Below are positions 9,352-17,490 of a DNA stretch of 64,000 bases, piece after piece. The notes under the pieces are model-generated. The model searched no databases, had not been told where the DNA came from, and was given only the letters and a program-made list of their open reading frames with translations. The stretch is from Lewinellaceae bacterium (GTDB taxonomy: Bacteria > Bacteroidota > Bacteroidia > Chitinophagales > Saprospiraceae). The position numbers and the translations under genes are program-made. Where the stretch lies: NCBI GenBank assembly GCA_020636275.1, contig JACJYD010000001.1, positions 744,001-808,000 of the forward strand, written 5' to 3'. Numbering within the stretch: the stretch's first letter is position 1; each line of letters opens with the position of its first letter.

Positions 9352-9984
9352 ATGAATTTTTTATCCTTTCAACATACATTTGCCCAATTTCCGGTCATCT
9401 CCATTTTGGAGATCGAGAAGGCTTTCCCCGGGTTCGACCAAAATGCATTGACTCGTTGGCAACGGAAAGGGTATTTGGAAAAAATCAGGAGCGGGTACTA
9501 TCGCCTGGCATCCCGGCCAATTTCCGGAGAGGGGGAGTCGTTCTTTATTGCCAATCGCATTTACAACCCCTCCTACGTTTCCCTTCAATCGGCGATGAGT
9601 TGGTATGGGTTCATTCCGGAGGGGGTGTTTACCGTCACCTCCATATCAACTCGGAAGACCCAGGTATTTGAAACATCTTTGGGGCAATTTTCCTATCGCA
9701 GTATCCGTCGTGAGTTGTTTTTTGGGTACCGGCTTGTTTCCTTTGGAAATATCCGGGTAAAAATTGCTGATCCGGAAAAGACCCTCCTCGATTTTCTTTA
9801 CCTTAATCCCCATCTCGATTCGGCGGCTCATTTTTTTGAATTACGGCTGAATATGTGGGAGCTTGGAGCGAAAGTCCGCATAGAGAAAATCAATAAATAC
9901 CTGAAGCTATTTAATTCAAAGGCGCTGACTTCACGAGTTAATAAATTCACTCAATTCTTAGAGAGCAATGCTGTCACTTTCTGA
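9352..9984 (+). CDS. AbiEi-like antitoxin (type IV toxin-antitoxin)
   Basis: 210 residues. The N-terminus is helix-turn-helix-like (LEIEKAFPGFDQNALTRWQR, then KGYLEKIRSGYYRLA), followed by YVSLQSAMSWYGFIPE and a C-terminal block with KIADPEKTLLDFLYLNP. This is the pattern of AbiEi/COG5340 antitoxins, whose winged helix binds the cassette's own promoter. It overlaps the next gene by 17 bases, so the two are translationally coupled. In AbiE systems the antitoxin counters the toxin without stable complex formation (family knowledge). The cassette separates the T9SS genes from the glycan locus. Confidence 0.8.
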   Translation: MNFLSFQHTFAQFPVISILEIEKAFPGFDQNALTRWQRKGYLEKIRSGYYRLASRPISGEGESFFIANRIYNPSYVSLQSAMSWYGFIPEGVFTVTSISTRKTQVFETSLGQFSYRSIRRELFFGYRLVSFGNIRVKIADPEKTLLDFLYLNPHLDSAAHFFELRLNMWELGAKVRIEKINKYLKLFNSKALTSRVNKFTQFLESNAVTF

Positions 9985-10744
9985 AATTCAACAGGAATAT
10001 CCGGAACGACTCCATCACTACGGGGCATTTTTGTTGCGGGAATATTTGCAATGCAAAATCCTGGAGCTTTTGTTTGAAAGCGATTACGCATTGAAGTTTG
10101 CTTTTCTGGGAGGGACTTGCCTTCGGATTGTACACAACAATCAGCGATTTTCAGAGGATCTTGATTTCGATAATTTTGATCTCAGTGAGAAAGACTTTGA
10201 GGAGGTTGCCGGCTTGATCCGGGGTGGATTGGAAGAGGAGGGCTTTAAAATTGAAATGAGAAACGTGATTCGTGGGGCTTATCACTGTTACATTCGTTTT
10301 CCGGAATTGTTATATGAAAGCGGCTTAAGCGGACATAAAGAGGCAAAAATTCTGATCAATTTGGATACCGAGCCTCAAGGTTTTCAATTTGAACCTGGTT
10401 CCTTTTTCCTCAACCGATTTGATGTTTTCACCACAATCCGGACTACTCCGATGGATCTACTTTTAAGCCAAAAGATCACGGCTATTTCCCAAAGACGGCA
10501 ACCGAAAGGTCGGGATTTTTTCGACCTGGTGTTCTTATTAGGAAAGGCAAGCCCCAATTATGATTTTTTGGGGAATAAACTAGGCATCACTAACTCCCAG
10601 GATCTGAGGCGTTATTTGCTCGAGGTTTGTAAGAATATGGATTTTCCGAGATTAGCAGCAGATGTAGAACCATTCCTCTTCGATCCCAAAGATATCCGTA
10701 GGGTGCTTCGTTTTCCGGACTTTATTCAATCAACTTCCTTTTAA
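9968..10744 (+). CDS. AbiEii-type nucleotidyltransferase toxin
   Basis: 258 residues. The nucleotidyltransferase signature FLGGTCLRIVHNNQRFSEDL followed by DFD (residues about 46-68) gives the GG...DxD catalytic core of AbiEii/COG2253 proteins. QKITAISQRRQPKGRDFFDL (about 171-190) matches the conserved second half. Family members transfer nucleotides to tRNA or other targets and cause abortive infection or growth arrest. It follows AbiEi with a 17-bp overlap and ends convergently, overlapping the acetyltransferase gene by 15 bases. Length and motifs look intact. Confidence 0.85.
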   Translation: MLSLSEIQQEYPERLHHYGAFLLREYLQCKILELLFESDYALKFAFLGGTCLRIVHNNQRFSEDLDFDNFDLSEKDFEEVAGLIRGGLEEEGFKIEMRNVIRGAYHCYIRFPELLYESGLSGHKEAKILINLDTEPQGFQFEPGSFFLNRFDVFTTIRTTPMDLLLSQKITAISQRRQPKGRDFFDLVFLLGKASPNYDFLGNKLGITNSQDLRRYLLEVCKNMDFPRLAADVEPFLFDPKDIRRVLRFPDFIQSTSF

Positions 10745-11293
10745 TATCACCCGCTGCCGCACCTTCTCCGCCGGCACTCCCTGGTACACCTGGTAGGCTT
10801 CCAGCTCTTTCGTCGCCACGGAACCTACTGCCAACACCGCATGGCTGCGGGCCGTCACGCCCGGGCACACAACCGAGCGGGCCCCGATCCAGACGCCGTC
10901 TTCCAGCACAATAGGTTGCGTGATGAGGTCGAACGAGGGCTTCTTGTAGTCGTGGTTGCCGGTGAGCAACAGGGCGCCCTGAGAGAGGCAGACATTCGAA
11001 CCGATGGTCACCGGCGCGAGGTTGTCGATCCAGACGTGCTCGCCGATCCAGCTGTGGTCGCCGATGGTGAGCTTCCAGGGAAATTTGATCTGCACCGAAG
11101 GTTTGATGACGACGGCTTTGCCGACTTTGGCGCCAAACCGGCGCAAAAGCCAAGCTTTAAATCCGGGGAACTTTCCCAATGCCAATGAATGCCGGAAAAA
11201 AAGAGAACTGACGAGGTACCAGGCGATTTCCTTCAGGCCGGAAGCGCCGCGCCGGAAATCGGGGTTGGAGAAGGAGGAAAGGTCAGTTTGCAA
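10730..11293 (-). CDS. WcaF-like sugar O-acetyltransferase (hexapeptide repeat)
   Basis: 187 residues of the left-handed beta-helix acyltransferase type, closest in pattern to WcaF-like colanic-acid or capsule acetyltransferases. It starts QTDLSSFSNPDFRRGASGLK, has hexapeptide turns (VKPSVQIKFPWKLTIGDHSW region), a likely catalytic histidine in LLTGNHDYKKPSFDL (about residue 113) and the end VYQGVPAEKVRQR. It probably transfers acetyl from acetyl-CoA to a sugar of the surface polymer in the cytoplasm. The conserved N-terminus begins with TTG at 11293, directly against a T/A-rich repeat that seems to have replaced the usual ATG. It is the last gene of the minus-strand locus. Confidence 0.85.
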   Translation of the reverse strand: MQTDLSSFSNPDFRRGASGLKEIAWYLVSSLFFRHSLALGKFPGFKAWLLRRFGAKVGKAVVIKPSVQIKFPWKLTIGDHSWIGEHVWIDNLAPVTIGSNVCLSQGALLLTGNHDYKKPSFDLITQPIVLEDGVWIGARSVVCPGVTARSHAVLAVGSVATKELEAYQVYQGVPAEKVRQRVILKGS

Positions 11294-11325
11294 GTTTTTG
11301 AGTTTATGAGGGTATAAGTTTTTGG
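11294..11325. repeat. T/A-rich short repeat abutting a start codon
   Basis: AGTTTTTGAGTTTATGAGGG and following bases closely resemble AGTTTTTAAGTTTATAAGG at about 908 and AGTTTTTAAGTTTATTAGGG at 2874. The copy ends exactly at the TTG start of the acetyltransferase. The rest of the gap to 11530 has no recognisable gene. Confidence 0.5.
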
Positions 11326-11529
11326 GGATGAAATTTGGCTAACGAAACAGCCGAAAATACTATTTTTTGGCTATTCCGTTGATTGAAAGCGTAGTAAAAA
11401 TGGCTGAATATATTCCGTCCCCCCAACTAAAAAGGCAGGCACGGGAGGCAAAAGGTTGTCTCTTGAGCGGAATCTCTGCGGACATGAACCAAAAATTCAT
11501 TAATATTGTAAGTAATGTAAACCTTTGTC

Positions 11530-11760
11530 ATGCAAATGAACTATCGTGAACGCATTGTGATCGAATCGGGGAAGCGCAGTGGAAAGCCTTGTATAAAAGG
11601 CACGCGGATGACGGTCTATGATGTCCTAAGTTATCTGGCTGCAGGTATGTCTTTTGAGGAAATATTGGATGATTTCCCTAAACTTCAGCGAGAAGATATC
11701 CTGGCATGCCTGGCCTATGCGGCCGATGTAGAAAAAGAGAAACTGGTTTTGGCTGCCTAA
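11530..11760 (+). CDS. DUF433 antitoxin-like protein
   Basis: 76 residues, typical for DUF433. The motif GKRSGKPCIKGTRMTVYDVL (residues 11-30), then SFEEILDDFPKLQREDILAC and LAYAADVEKEKL, is the conserved family pattern, resembling a small winged helix. DUF433 genes are usually followed by a DUF5615 PIN-like toxin, as here: the stop and the next start share one base (TAATG), indicating translational coupling. It probably represses its own promoter and neutralises the partner. A second ATG six bases downstream is possible. A second DUF433 gene lies at 57139. Confidence 0.85.
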   Translation: MQMNYRERIVIESGKRSGKPCIKGTRMTVYDVLSYLAAGMSFEEILDDFPKLQREDILACLAYAADVEKEKLVLAA

Positions 11761-12089
11761 TGTTACTTTTGGATAATAATATTAGCCAGCGGTTGTGCAA
11801 AAAACTGGATGCCATATTCCCGGGTATTGTCCATGTGGAAGATGTTGGTCTTGATGATTCAACAGATGAACTCGTTTGGGATTATGCTCGAAGCAATGGT
11901 TTAACCATTGTTTCTAAAGATAGTGATTTCAACAACATTTTGCTTCTTCATGGTTATCCTCCAAAGGTAGTGTGGCTCCGATGCGGAAATGTGCCTACTT
12001 CTTTCGTGGAGCAACTCCTGAAAAACCGGGCAACTGGTATTCATCAATTCATCAAAAACTCCAAACCGGGTATACTGGAAATCTATTGA
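11760..12089 (+). CDS. DUF5615 PIN-like toxin
   Basis: 109 residues starting MLLLDNNISQRLCKKLDAIF, with the acidic LDNN motif at the first strand, DVGLDDSTDELVWDYA in the middle and TIVSKDSDF (second acidic cluster) near residue 54. This matches DUF5615, a PIN-fold family thought to be a VapC-like ribonuclease. The start at 11760 is chosen because it overlaps the DUF433 stop (TAATG). The gene looks complete, unlike its counterpart at 56963. Two perfect palindromes lie just downstream. Confidence 0.85.
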   Translation: MLLLDNNISQRLCKKLDAIFPGIVHVEDVGLDDSTDELVWDYARSNGLTIVSKDSDFNNILLLHGYPPKVVWLRCGNVPTSFVEQLLKNRATGIHQFIKNSKPGILEIY

Positions 12090-12110
12090 ATAAACTCAAA
12101 CCGAAGAGGG

Positions 12111-12173
12111 TTGGGAGTAGTGCGGCCGCACTACTCCCAAGTGATTTGACGGCCGTCGGCCGTCAAATCACTT
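12111..12173. terminator. Two abutting palindromes, likely bidirectional terminator
   Basis: 12111-12140 is a perfect 30-base palindrome centred on GCGGCCGC. 12139-12173 is a second palindrome with 17-base arms around one central T. The two share AA, and CTTTTCTTTT follows. They lie between convergent genes (DUF5615 ending 12089, polymerase ending 12238), the right position for a two-way terminator. The symmetry is far beyond chance. Confidence 0.75.
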
Positions 12174-12237
12174 TTCTTTTAGCAAATCTTCCTTATATTA
12201 AAGATTTTCTGCGAATGAGTTCACCAAAGTTTCTTTC

Positions 12238-13626
12238 CTATTTTGAAACGTCGCTTGAGTTAATCCATTTACCTCCAACCTTCACTCCCCAAAACACCAT
12301 CCCCGTAAATACCATCCCCTTCACCCCATGATTCAACACCGTCGCAAAATCGGTCTCGAGGCTGAGCATGGCGCTGAAGATAAAGGGTAGCCAGAGCAGC
12401 AGGGCCGGCCACCGGCGTGTCAGCCGCGACAGGCCGGCGTACCAGCCGCCGAGCAGGAAGCCGAAAAGCAGCATGGCGACAACGGCCCCGCGCACCCCGA
12501 AATTGACGTAAGCCTCGCCCAGCGGACCGAGGTTGGCGCTGTAGGAGAGCCGCTGACCGGCGAAGCGAATGTACATGTCGTGGCCGCCGGCCTGGGGCTT
12601 GTCGCGCCAAAGGATGCGCGGCACGAGGGCGCCGAGCAGGGCCTGACCAATGGTTTCGCCGTGGGCGTAGGGCTCAATGGAAGGGGTGTGCCGCATGGCC
12701 ATGGCTACGTGGTAACCCTGATTGAGGCGGTCGAGCGAGCGGGTCCAGCGCTGGGGGGAGAAGAAGGTGGTGTCGCCCTGGAAGAGCGCCTGGGAAAAGA
12801 TCGCGAGCTGGGAAGGGAAATCCTTCGGCATGCCTTCCCGGCGCATGGCAGTGCGGAAATCGAACTTCACCTGCAGGGCCAGCAGCACCAGGACAAATGC
12901 CCCACCATAACACAACAATTGCACCCAGGGCTTTACCCGGTAGCGGAAGAAGAGCAGCAAGGCTGCAAACACCAGCGCCCACAGCGGCGGCCCCGCCTGG
13001 GTGCTGTCGAGCGACCAGCGGAGCAGCAGCAGGTATAGCGCTGCCAGGGCGACCCATTTCCATTTTTTTTCGAGAAAAAGCAGGTAGAAGGATCCCGTAA
13101 GGCTGAGCCAGAAGACGAAGTAGGTCAGGGCCCGGAGGCTCCAGGGAGCCATTGGGAAGAGTGCCTTGCCGGCGAGACCCAGCGCGATGAGCAGGAAGGG
13201 CAGCCAGGGTTGCTTTCGCAACAGGGCTTCCACGCGTTCGAGCGCATCGCCCTCGGGCCGTTGCCAAAAGGCCAGCGCGGCGTTGGCGCCCAGCAGCAGG
13301 GCCAGCACGCCGGGAATGGCCAGTCCGAAGTACCGCCCCGCCTCGATGGGCATGAAATTGGCGTCGGGGTCGAGCACGGGGGCGTAGCGGTAGACCAGCG
13401 CCGGCGCGATCCACAGGTACACCAGCGCGTGGAAGAACAGCAGGTCGAGCAGGGAGAAATACCGCCGGTTTTTAGCCAGGAAATGCCCGGCGGCAAAGGC
13501 GAGCAGCAGCAAGCCGAGCGGCAGGGCGTAGAACGTCCACACCCCCGGCGCCAGCAGGGCGGCCAGGAGGCAGCAGGCGTAGACCACAGGGGCCAGCCAG
13601 CGTTGCGGGAGGAGGGGGGGCTGCAT
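12238..13626 (-). CDS. Wzy-like polysaccharide polymerase (membrane protein)
   Basis: 462 residues from the ATG at 13626 (MQPPLLPQRWLAPVVYACCL). An upstream in-frame start would add 30 residues encoded partly by a dispersed repeat, so I do not use it. At least ten hydrophobic segments are visible (for example ALLAPGVWTFYALPLGLLLL, VLLALQVKF). The last third carries a large loop with VPRILWRDKPQAGGHDMYIR, and a C-terminal membrane pair. This layout fits the oligosaccharide repeat-unit polymerase class; the family is too divergent for a firm call. Its neighbours are glycosyltransferases. A second candidate polymerase is at 20408. Confidence 0.6.
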   Translation of the reverse strand: MQPPLLPQRWLAPVVYACCLLAALLAPGVWTFYALPLGLLLLAFAAGHFLAKNRRYFSLLDLLFFHALVYLWIAPALVYRYAPVLDPDANFMPIEAGRYFGLAIPGVLALLLGANAALAFWQRPEGDALERVEALLRKQPWLPFLLIALGLAGKALFPMAPWSLRALTYFVFWLSLTGSFYLLFLEKKWKWVALAALYLLLLRWSLDSTQAGPPLWALVFAALLLFFRYRVKPWVQLLCYGGAFVLVLLALQVKFDFRTAMRREGMPKDFPSQLAIFSQALFQGDTTFFSPQRWTRSLDRLNQGYHVAMAMRHTPSIEPYAHGETIGQALLGALVPRILWRDKPQAGGHDMYIRFAGQRLSYSANLGPLGEAYVNFGVRGAVVAMLLFGFLLGGWYAGLSRLTRRWPALLLWLPFIFSAMLSLETDFATVLNHGVKGMVFTGMVFWGVKVGGKWINSSDVSK

Positions 13627-13666
13627 GGGGGTGAAGATACGGTATGGAGCAGATGAAAATAAATTT

Positions 13667-13695
13667 TTCACCGCGACGACGCTACGGACGCGACG
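13667..13695. repeat. Half copy of GC-rich hairpin element supplying a stop codon
   Basis: TTCACCGCGACGACGCTACG and the following bases match one arm of the hairpin element at 25798-25909. The element overlaps the 3' end of the glycosyltransferase at 13682; its last residues (TSRP) and stop codon are read from the repeat. Confidence 0.6.
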
Positions 13696-14674
13696 TAAAG
13701 AAAGAATAGATCTCAAAGTATTGCCTCGCTACTACCCCCGCCTCAAACCTTTTCACATTTTCCTTCCCCAGCCTCACCAACTCCTCCCGGTACCCTGCAT
13801 CCCCGATCACCTTCAGCACGCCCGCGCGGATCGACGCTACATCGTACGGATCGACCAAACAAGCGCCTGCGCCGGCCACCTCGGGCATGGAAGAACAATT
13901 GCTCGTCACCACCGGGCGGCCCACCGTCTGCGCTTCCAGGATGGGCATGCCGAACCCCTCAAGGGTGGAGGCGAAGAGGAGGAGGTCGGAGGCGGCGTAG
14001 GTCTGGACAAGCTCTTCCGGGTGTAGGTGCTCGAGCCAGGTGTAGGGGATCTTCTTTTCGGTGAAAAGGGCGGCGATCTCGGTTTTCCGTTCGCCTATGA
14101 GTTGAACCCGACAGGGGATTCTCTCCAGGGCCTCCAGCATCCGGAGAAGGTTCTTGTTGGGCTTGGCGCCGACCAACAGGATAATCGGACATGCTTCATC
14201 GAAAGGCTTTGGGATGGGGCGAAAAAAGGGCAGCACCGGGTTGGGAATGACTAGTACCTTCTCTGGTGGACAAGCGGGCAGGTGGCGCAGAATGTCCTGT
14301 CGGGTGGCTTCGGAGATGGTCGTGACCAGCCGCGCACGCGATACAGGGAGCTTCAGCCAGAACCAGTAAAGAAGCAGCCGGGCCAGGGGATTGGACTGCC
14401 GAAGAAATCCCAAATCGTGAATGGTCAGAATGGTATTTTGCCGAGGCAGCGCCAACGCCAGGTAATGGACATCCCCGGTTATATGATTGATGTCGCCTCT
14501 CGCCTGGCGGGCAAAGATCAGGTTCTTCACTCTTGGCCAGATCCCTCGGCTAGGGTAGGGACAGACGGCTTTCCGGACCTCGATCTCCTTGGGCAGATAT
14601 GCCCGGATCACCTCGAACAACTGCTCGATCGAATAGTGGAAGGGGTGGGGTTTTCTGTGGAAATGGACGATCAT
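13682..14674 (-). CDS. Glycosyltransferase family 4
   Basis: 330 residues of GT-B fold. The N-terminal acceptor domain starts MIVHFHRKPHPFHYSIEQLF. The donor domain has VLVIPNPVLPFF, ILLVGAKPNKNLLRMLEAL and the family EX7E signature EGFGMPILE (about residue 240). It probably transfers a nucleotide-activated hexose to the growing repeat unit on the cytoplasmic face. The start overlaps the stop of the upstream ATPase gene by 4 bases (ATGA). The final residues come from a dispersed repeat (13667-13695), so the natural C-terminus may have been altered. Donor and acceptor are unknown. Confidence 0.85.
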   Translation of the reverse strand: MIVHFHRKPHPFHYSIEQLFEVIRAYLPKEIEVRKAVCPYPSRGIWPRVKNLIFARQARGDINHITGDVHYLALALPRQNTILTIHDLGFLRQSNPLARLLLYWFWLKLPVSRARLVTTISEATRQDILRHLPACPPEKVLVIPNPVLPFFRPIPKPFDEACPIILLVGAKPNKNLLRMLEALERIPCRVQLIGERKTEIAALFTEKKIPYTWLEHLHPEELVQTYAASDLLLFASTLEGFGMPILEAQTVGRPVVTSNCSSMPEVAGAGACLVDPYDVASIRAGVLKVIGDAGYREELVRLGKENVKRFEAGVVARQYFEIYSFFTSRP

Positions 14675-15828
14675 ATGATTTTACCCAGGTTTTTCCAACT
14701 TACCAATTGACCATATTCCATTTCCCAATCCCGGTCGCCCCCATAGATTACCATACTTTTTTCGATAGGAAGATCGGCGATTTTGGACCACCAAGCCAGA
14801 TTTTTGAAAAAGTCGTTGTTATGAGTTCTCCCCGATTTTATCTCAATCGGCAAAAGACGTCCACCCAAGTCGAGAACAAGATCAACTTCATGTCCGGCAC
14901 TGTCACGCCAGAAGTAAGAAGGCGGCCGTTCGCCCCGATTGAAATACGATTTGTGGATCTCATTGACGATGAAATTCTCAAAGAGAGCGCCTTTTTGATA
15001 ATAGGCATTTAGGGAGTCCACATTTGTGATCCGAAGGAGGGAACAGGCCAGTCCGGTATCGTAGAAATAAAGCTTGGGAGATTTGGTGACCCGTTTGTTG
15101 AAATTTCGGAAATAGGGGTTGAGTTGGTACAAAATAAAGGAAGTTTCCAGGATGGAAAGCCAGGTCTGGGCCGTGCTGTGGCTGACGCCTGCGGCATTGG
15201 CCAGGGCGCTGTAATTGACAACCTGGCCGATATGGCCGGCACAAATGGACAAAAAGCGGGTAAAAAGGTTGAGGTTGCCCACATTCTTGATCTGCCGGAC
15301 ATCGCGTTGTACATAGGTGTCAATATAATCGGGAAAAAATTGAAAGGGTGTCAATTCCCGGTCGTACAGGCGTGGATAAAATCCCTGGAAAAGGAGGTTT
15401 TCATAATCGTCCGGAAGGGATTGAACGGGCTGTAGTTCGCTGGCTGAGAAGGGTAACAGATAAAAGATAGCCGTCCTTCCAGCCAGGGACTGGCTAATGT
15501 TCTCCAGCATGAGGAGATTATGCGAGCCGGAAAGGATAAAAAAGGCTTCCCGGTCTTCGTCGACGATAGTTTGGATATAGGAAAGGATGTCTGGGGTGCG
15601 CTGCACCTCATCCAGTACCATGCGATGGCCATATCGCCGGAACAATTCCCGGGGATTTTGGAGGACCTGCTCCCGGATATCCGGGGTTTCCATAGAAAAA
15701 TAGGGCAGGTCGGGAAATAAGGACTTGATGAGCGTGGTCTTTCCACTTTGCCTCGGCCCGGTAATCGTAAATACGGGAACCTTACCACGGAGCGCTAAAA
15801 TGGAAGATGCAATGTGCCGATTTATCAT
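14671..15828 (-). CDS. AAA_14-DUF4143 ATPase (copy 1)
   Basis: 385 residues from the ATG at 15828. Walker A is GPRQSGKTT (about residue 24), Walker B MVLDEVQRTPD, and sensor-like FILSGSHNLLM follows. The middle part has a winged-helix-like NYSALANAAGVSHSTAQTWL. The C-terminal DUF4143 region ends with GHEVDLVLD...LPIEIKSGRT, an E-x-K pattern like PD-(D/E)XK nucleases. These ATPases are widespread accessory genes of unknown function. An inverted repeat overlaps the promoter. The stop overlaps the next gene's start by 4 bases, so it has been integrated neatly into the glycan operon. Copies 2 and 3 are at 18115 and 23283. Confidence 0.85.
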   Translation of the reverse strand: MINRHIASSILALRGKVPVFTITGPRQSGKTTLIKSLFPDLPYFSMETPDIREQVLQNPRELFRRYGHRMVLDEVQRTPDILSYIQTIVDEDREAFFILSGSHNLLMLENISQSLAGRTAIFYLLPFSASELQPVQSLPDDYENLLFQGFYPRLYDRELTPFQFFPDYIDTYVQRDVRQIKNVGNLNLFTRFLSICAGHIGQVVNYSALANAAGVSHSTAQTWLSILETSFILYQLNPYFRNFNKRVTKSPKLYFYDTGLACSLLRITNVDSLNAYYQKGALFENFIVNEIHKSYFNRGERPPSYFWRDSAGHEVDLVLDLGGRLLPIEIKSGRTHNNDFFKNLAWWSKIADLPIEKSMVIYGGDRDWEMEYGQLVSWKNLGKII

Positions 15829-15836
15829 CAGAGTTG

Positions 15837-15866
15837 TAAATTTGCATGGAGTTCCTTGCAAATTTA
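15837..15866 (-). promoter_or_regulatory. Promoter with overlapping inverted repeat (DUF4143 copy 1)
   Basis: TAAATTTGCA at 15837-15846 and TGCAAATTTA at 15857-15866 form a perfect 10-base inverted repeat with a 10-base spacer. Read on the minus strand, TAAATTTG (15866-15859) fits the -7 consensus TAnnTTTG and lies about 30 bases before the start codon. An operator overlapping the promoter is inferred. Confidence 0.5.
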
Positions 15867-15882
15867 TGTTTTAAAAATAAAT

Positions 15883-16803
15883 TTACATAATACTGGAAAC
15901 CAATTTGAGGTACTGATCCCCGTAGTGTTCCCTTATGATCTCCTCCAGACTTTTCCCGGTTTGGCGCATGCGCCAGCGTAATTCCACCACATTGGCGTCG
16001 ATGAGAAATCGGAACCAGAATCCCTGCAGGAAATGAAAGACCAACCCCATTTTACCGTCGCGGAACCCGCCGCGCAACAGATAGCGGTAAAGGAAGTACA
16101 GGAAGCCCCGCAGGAAGAGCGGGGTCCGCAGGAAGAGACGGGTCTTGAGCCAGCGACGGCGTTCGATGGGGGTGCCGAAGAAGCGTGCCGCCACTTCACC
16201 CTGGTTGTGGGCATGGGCCACTGTTTCGATCGCTTCATAAAGCGCCCATTGAGCATGGGAGCGGGTGAAATCGACCAAGGTGTCGCAGACTGTATCAATG
16301 ATGTCGATGCCGGCGGGCAGATGCTGTGTCGGGCCTTCGCATACAAAGTGTTGGTCGTAGGCTTTGGCCTCGCAACGGCCGTGGTCGCGCCGGAAAAGGC
16401 GAAGGTGGTAATTGGGGTAATGTCCCCCGCGACGGATCCATTTCCCGAAAAAAACGGTGCGCCGGCTAAACATATAGCCGTCAAAACCCGATTTGGGATT
16501 GAATACATTCTTCAGCCAGTGTACCATTTCCGGTGTGCAACGTTCCCCTGCATCGAGGTGCAATACCCATTCGGTTTCGAGCGGCAGGTTTACTTGTGCC
16601 CAATTGCGCTGCTTGGAATAGTTTTCAAAAGGGTGTTGCACAAAGGGGATACTTCGTTCCCGGAGTAGGGTAGGTGTACCATCGGTCGAATAGGAATCGA
16701 CGACGAAGACGGGCGCCGCCAGATCTTGCAGGCTGTCGAGCAGGGCGGGGAGGTTCTTTTCCTCGTTGTGGGTCAGGATGATGATGGAGAAGTGGGAGGG
16801 CAT
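15883..16803 (-). CDS. Glycosyltransferase family 2 (WaaE/KdtX-like)
   Basis: 306 residues. The GT-A start is FSIIILTHNEEKNLPALLDS, followed by VVDSYSTDGT, the metal-binding LHLDAGERCTPEM (D-A-G) and a C-terminal half typical of WaaE-like core glycosyltransferases (RRTVFFGKWIRRGGHYPNYH, then LRLFRRDHGRCE). Enzymes of this subgroup add a sugar to lipopolysaccharide core or capsule linkage regions in the cytoplasm. It lies 10 bases downstream of the Fic gene in transcript order, with no overlap, a sign of a cassette insertion there. The sequence is intact. Confidence 0.85.
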   Translation of the reverse strand: MPSHFSIIILTHNEEKNLPALLDSLQDLAAPVFVVDSYSTDGTPTLLRERSIPFVQHPFENYSKQRNWAQVNLPLETEWVLHLDAGERCTPEMVHWLKNVFNPKSGFDGYMFSRRTVFFGKWIRRGGHYPNYHLRLFRRDHGRCEAKAYDQHFVCEGPTQHLPAGIDIIDTVCDTLVDFTRSHAQWALYEAIETVAHAHNQGEVAARFFGTPIERRRWLKTRLFLRTPLFLRGFLYFLYRYLLRGGFRDGKMGLVFHFLQGFWFRFLIDANVVELRWRMRQTGKSLEEIIREHYGDQYLKLVSSIM

Positions 16804-16813
16804 CGACAGGGTG

Positions 16814-17467
16814 TTATTTGTTTTTGATCTTGTAGATCGTTCCTTTTTTAACGCCTAATTTATCAATTTCAAACTCCCTGAGCAGGTATTGCAGGTCTTT
16901 TTTGATCGTTTCAGGATGGTATTCTTTGAACCGGGACTTGATATCCCCAATTTTCACCGGCTGGTTTTCTTTGATAAACGCCAGGATCTTTTTCTGCCGT
17001 TCGTTCAAATATCCACCAAGGTCTCTATATTCCTTGAGTTTTGTCTCCAATCTTGCGATCAATTCACCGAGGCAGCCCAGGAAAAACAAGATCCACCTGT
17101 CCAGTTTTTCCGAGTGGTGGTGGCGGTCCTTTTGCCCCTCCATGAGTGCCTGGTAATATTCCTTTTTCTTTTGTTCGATGATCTGCTCAAAAGAGACGTA
17201 TGCGATAAATGAGTACCCGGACCTCAGGAGCAGAAGGGTGGTAAGCAGTCTGGAGAGTCGACCATTGCCATCCTGGTAGGGGTGGATGGATAGGAATTCG
17301 TAGGCAAAGGCGGCAATGGCAATAAGGGGATGCACCGTGTTCTCCGACAGCGCTTTATAGGTCCACTCGATCAATTCGGCCATTTCTTTTTCAACCAGAA
17401 ATGGCTCGGTAGTATTGAATATTACTTTTGTGGTGCCGTCGGGGTAGGTTGTCTTGTCTTGAATCAT
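16814..17467 (-). CDS. Fic-domain protein lacking the usual N-terminal region
   Basis: 217 residues. The Fic active-site motif HPYQDGNGRLSR is at residues 62-73, preceded by a PF...MAELIEWTYKAL helix. A C-terminal winged helix starts LNERQKKILAFIKENQPVKI. Fic proteins transfer AMP to hydroxyls of target proteins. Related bacterial proteins are about 330-370 residues, with an N-terminal part that often carries the inhibitory helix; here the frame opens just 15 bases after an in-frame TAA and the first ATG enters the conserved region. It is therefore either a naturally short form or 5'-truncated. No (S/T)xxxE(G/N) inhibitory motif was seen. It is preceded by the DUF4240 gene. Confidence 0.75.
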   Translation of the reverse strand: MIQDKTTYPDGTTKVIFNTTEPFLVEKEMAELIEWTYKALSENTVHPLIAIAAFAYEFLSIHPYQDGNGRLSRLLTTLLLLRSGYSFIAYVSFEQIIEQKKKEYYQALMEGQKDRHHHSEKLDRWILFFLGCLGELIARLETKLKEYRDLGGYLNERQKKILAFIKENQPVKIGDIKSRFKEYHPETIKKDLQYLLREFEIDKLGVKKGTIYKIKNK

Positions 17468-17490
17468 TTTACCGATATTTTACCTATAAA

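Noticed and set aside
11367..11549. 60-codon frame upstream of DUF433
   Set aside because: No motif; it overlaps the start of DUF433 in another frame. Probably leader sequence.
13627..13716. 30-residue N-terminal extension of the Wzy-like protein
   Set aside because: Encoded by the GC-rich hairpin repeat; the ATG at 13626 directly precedes the first membrane segment.
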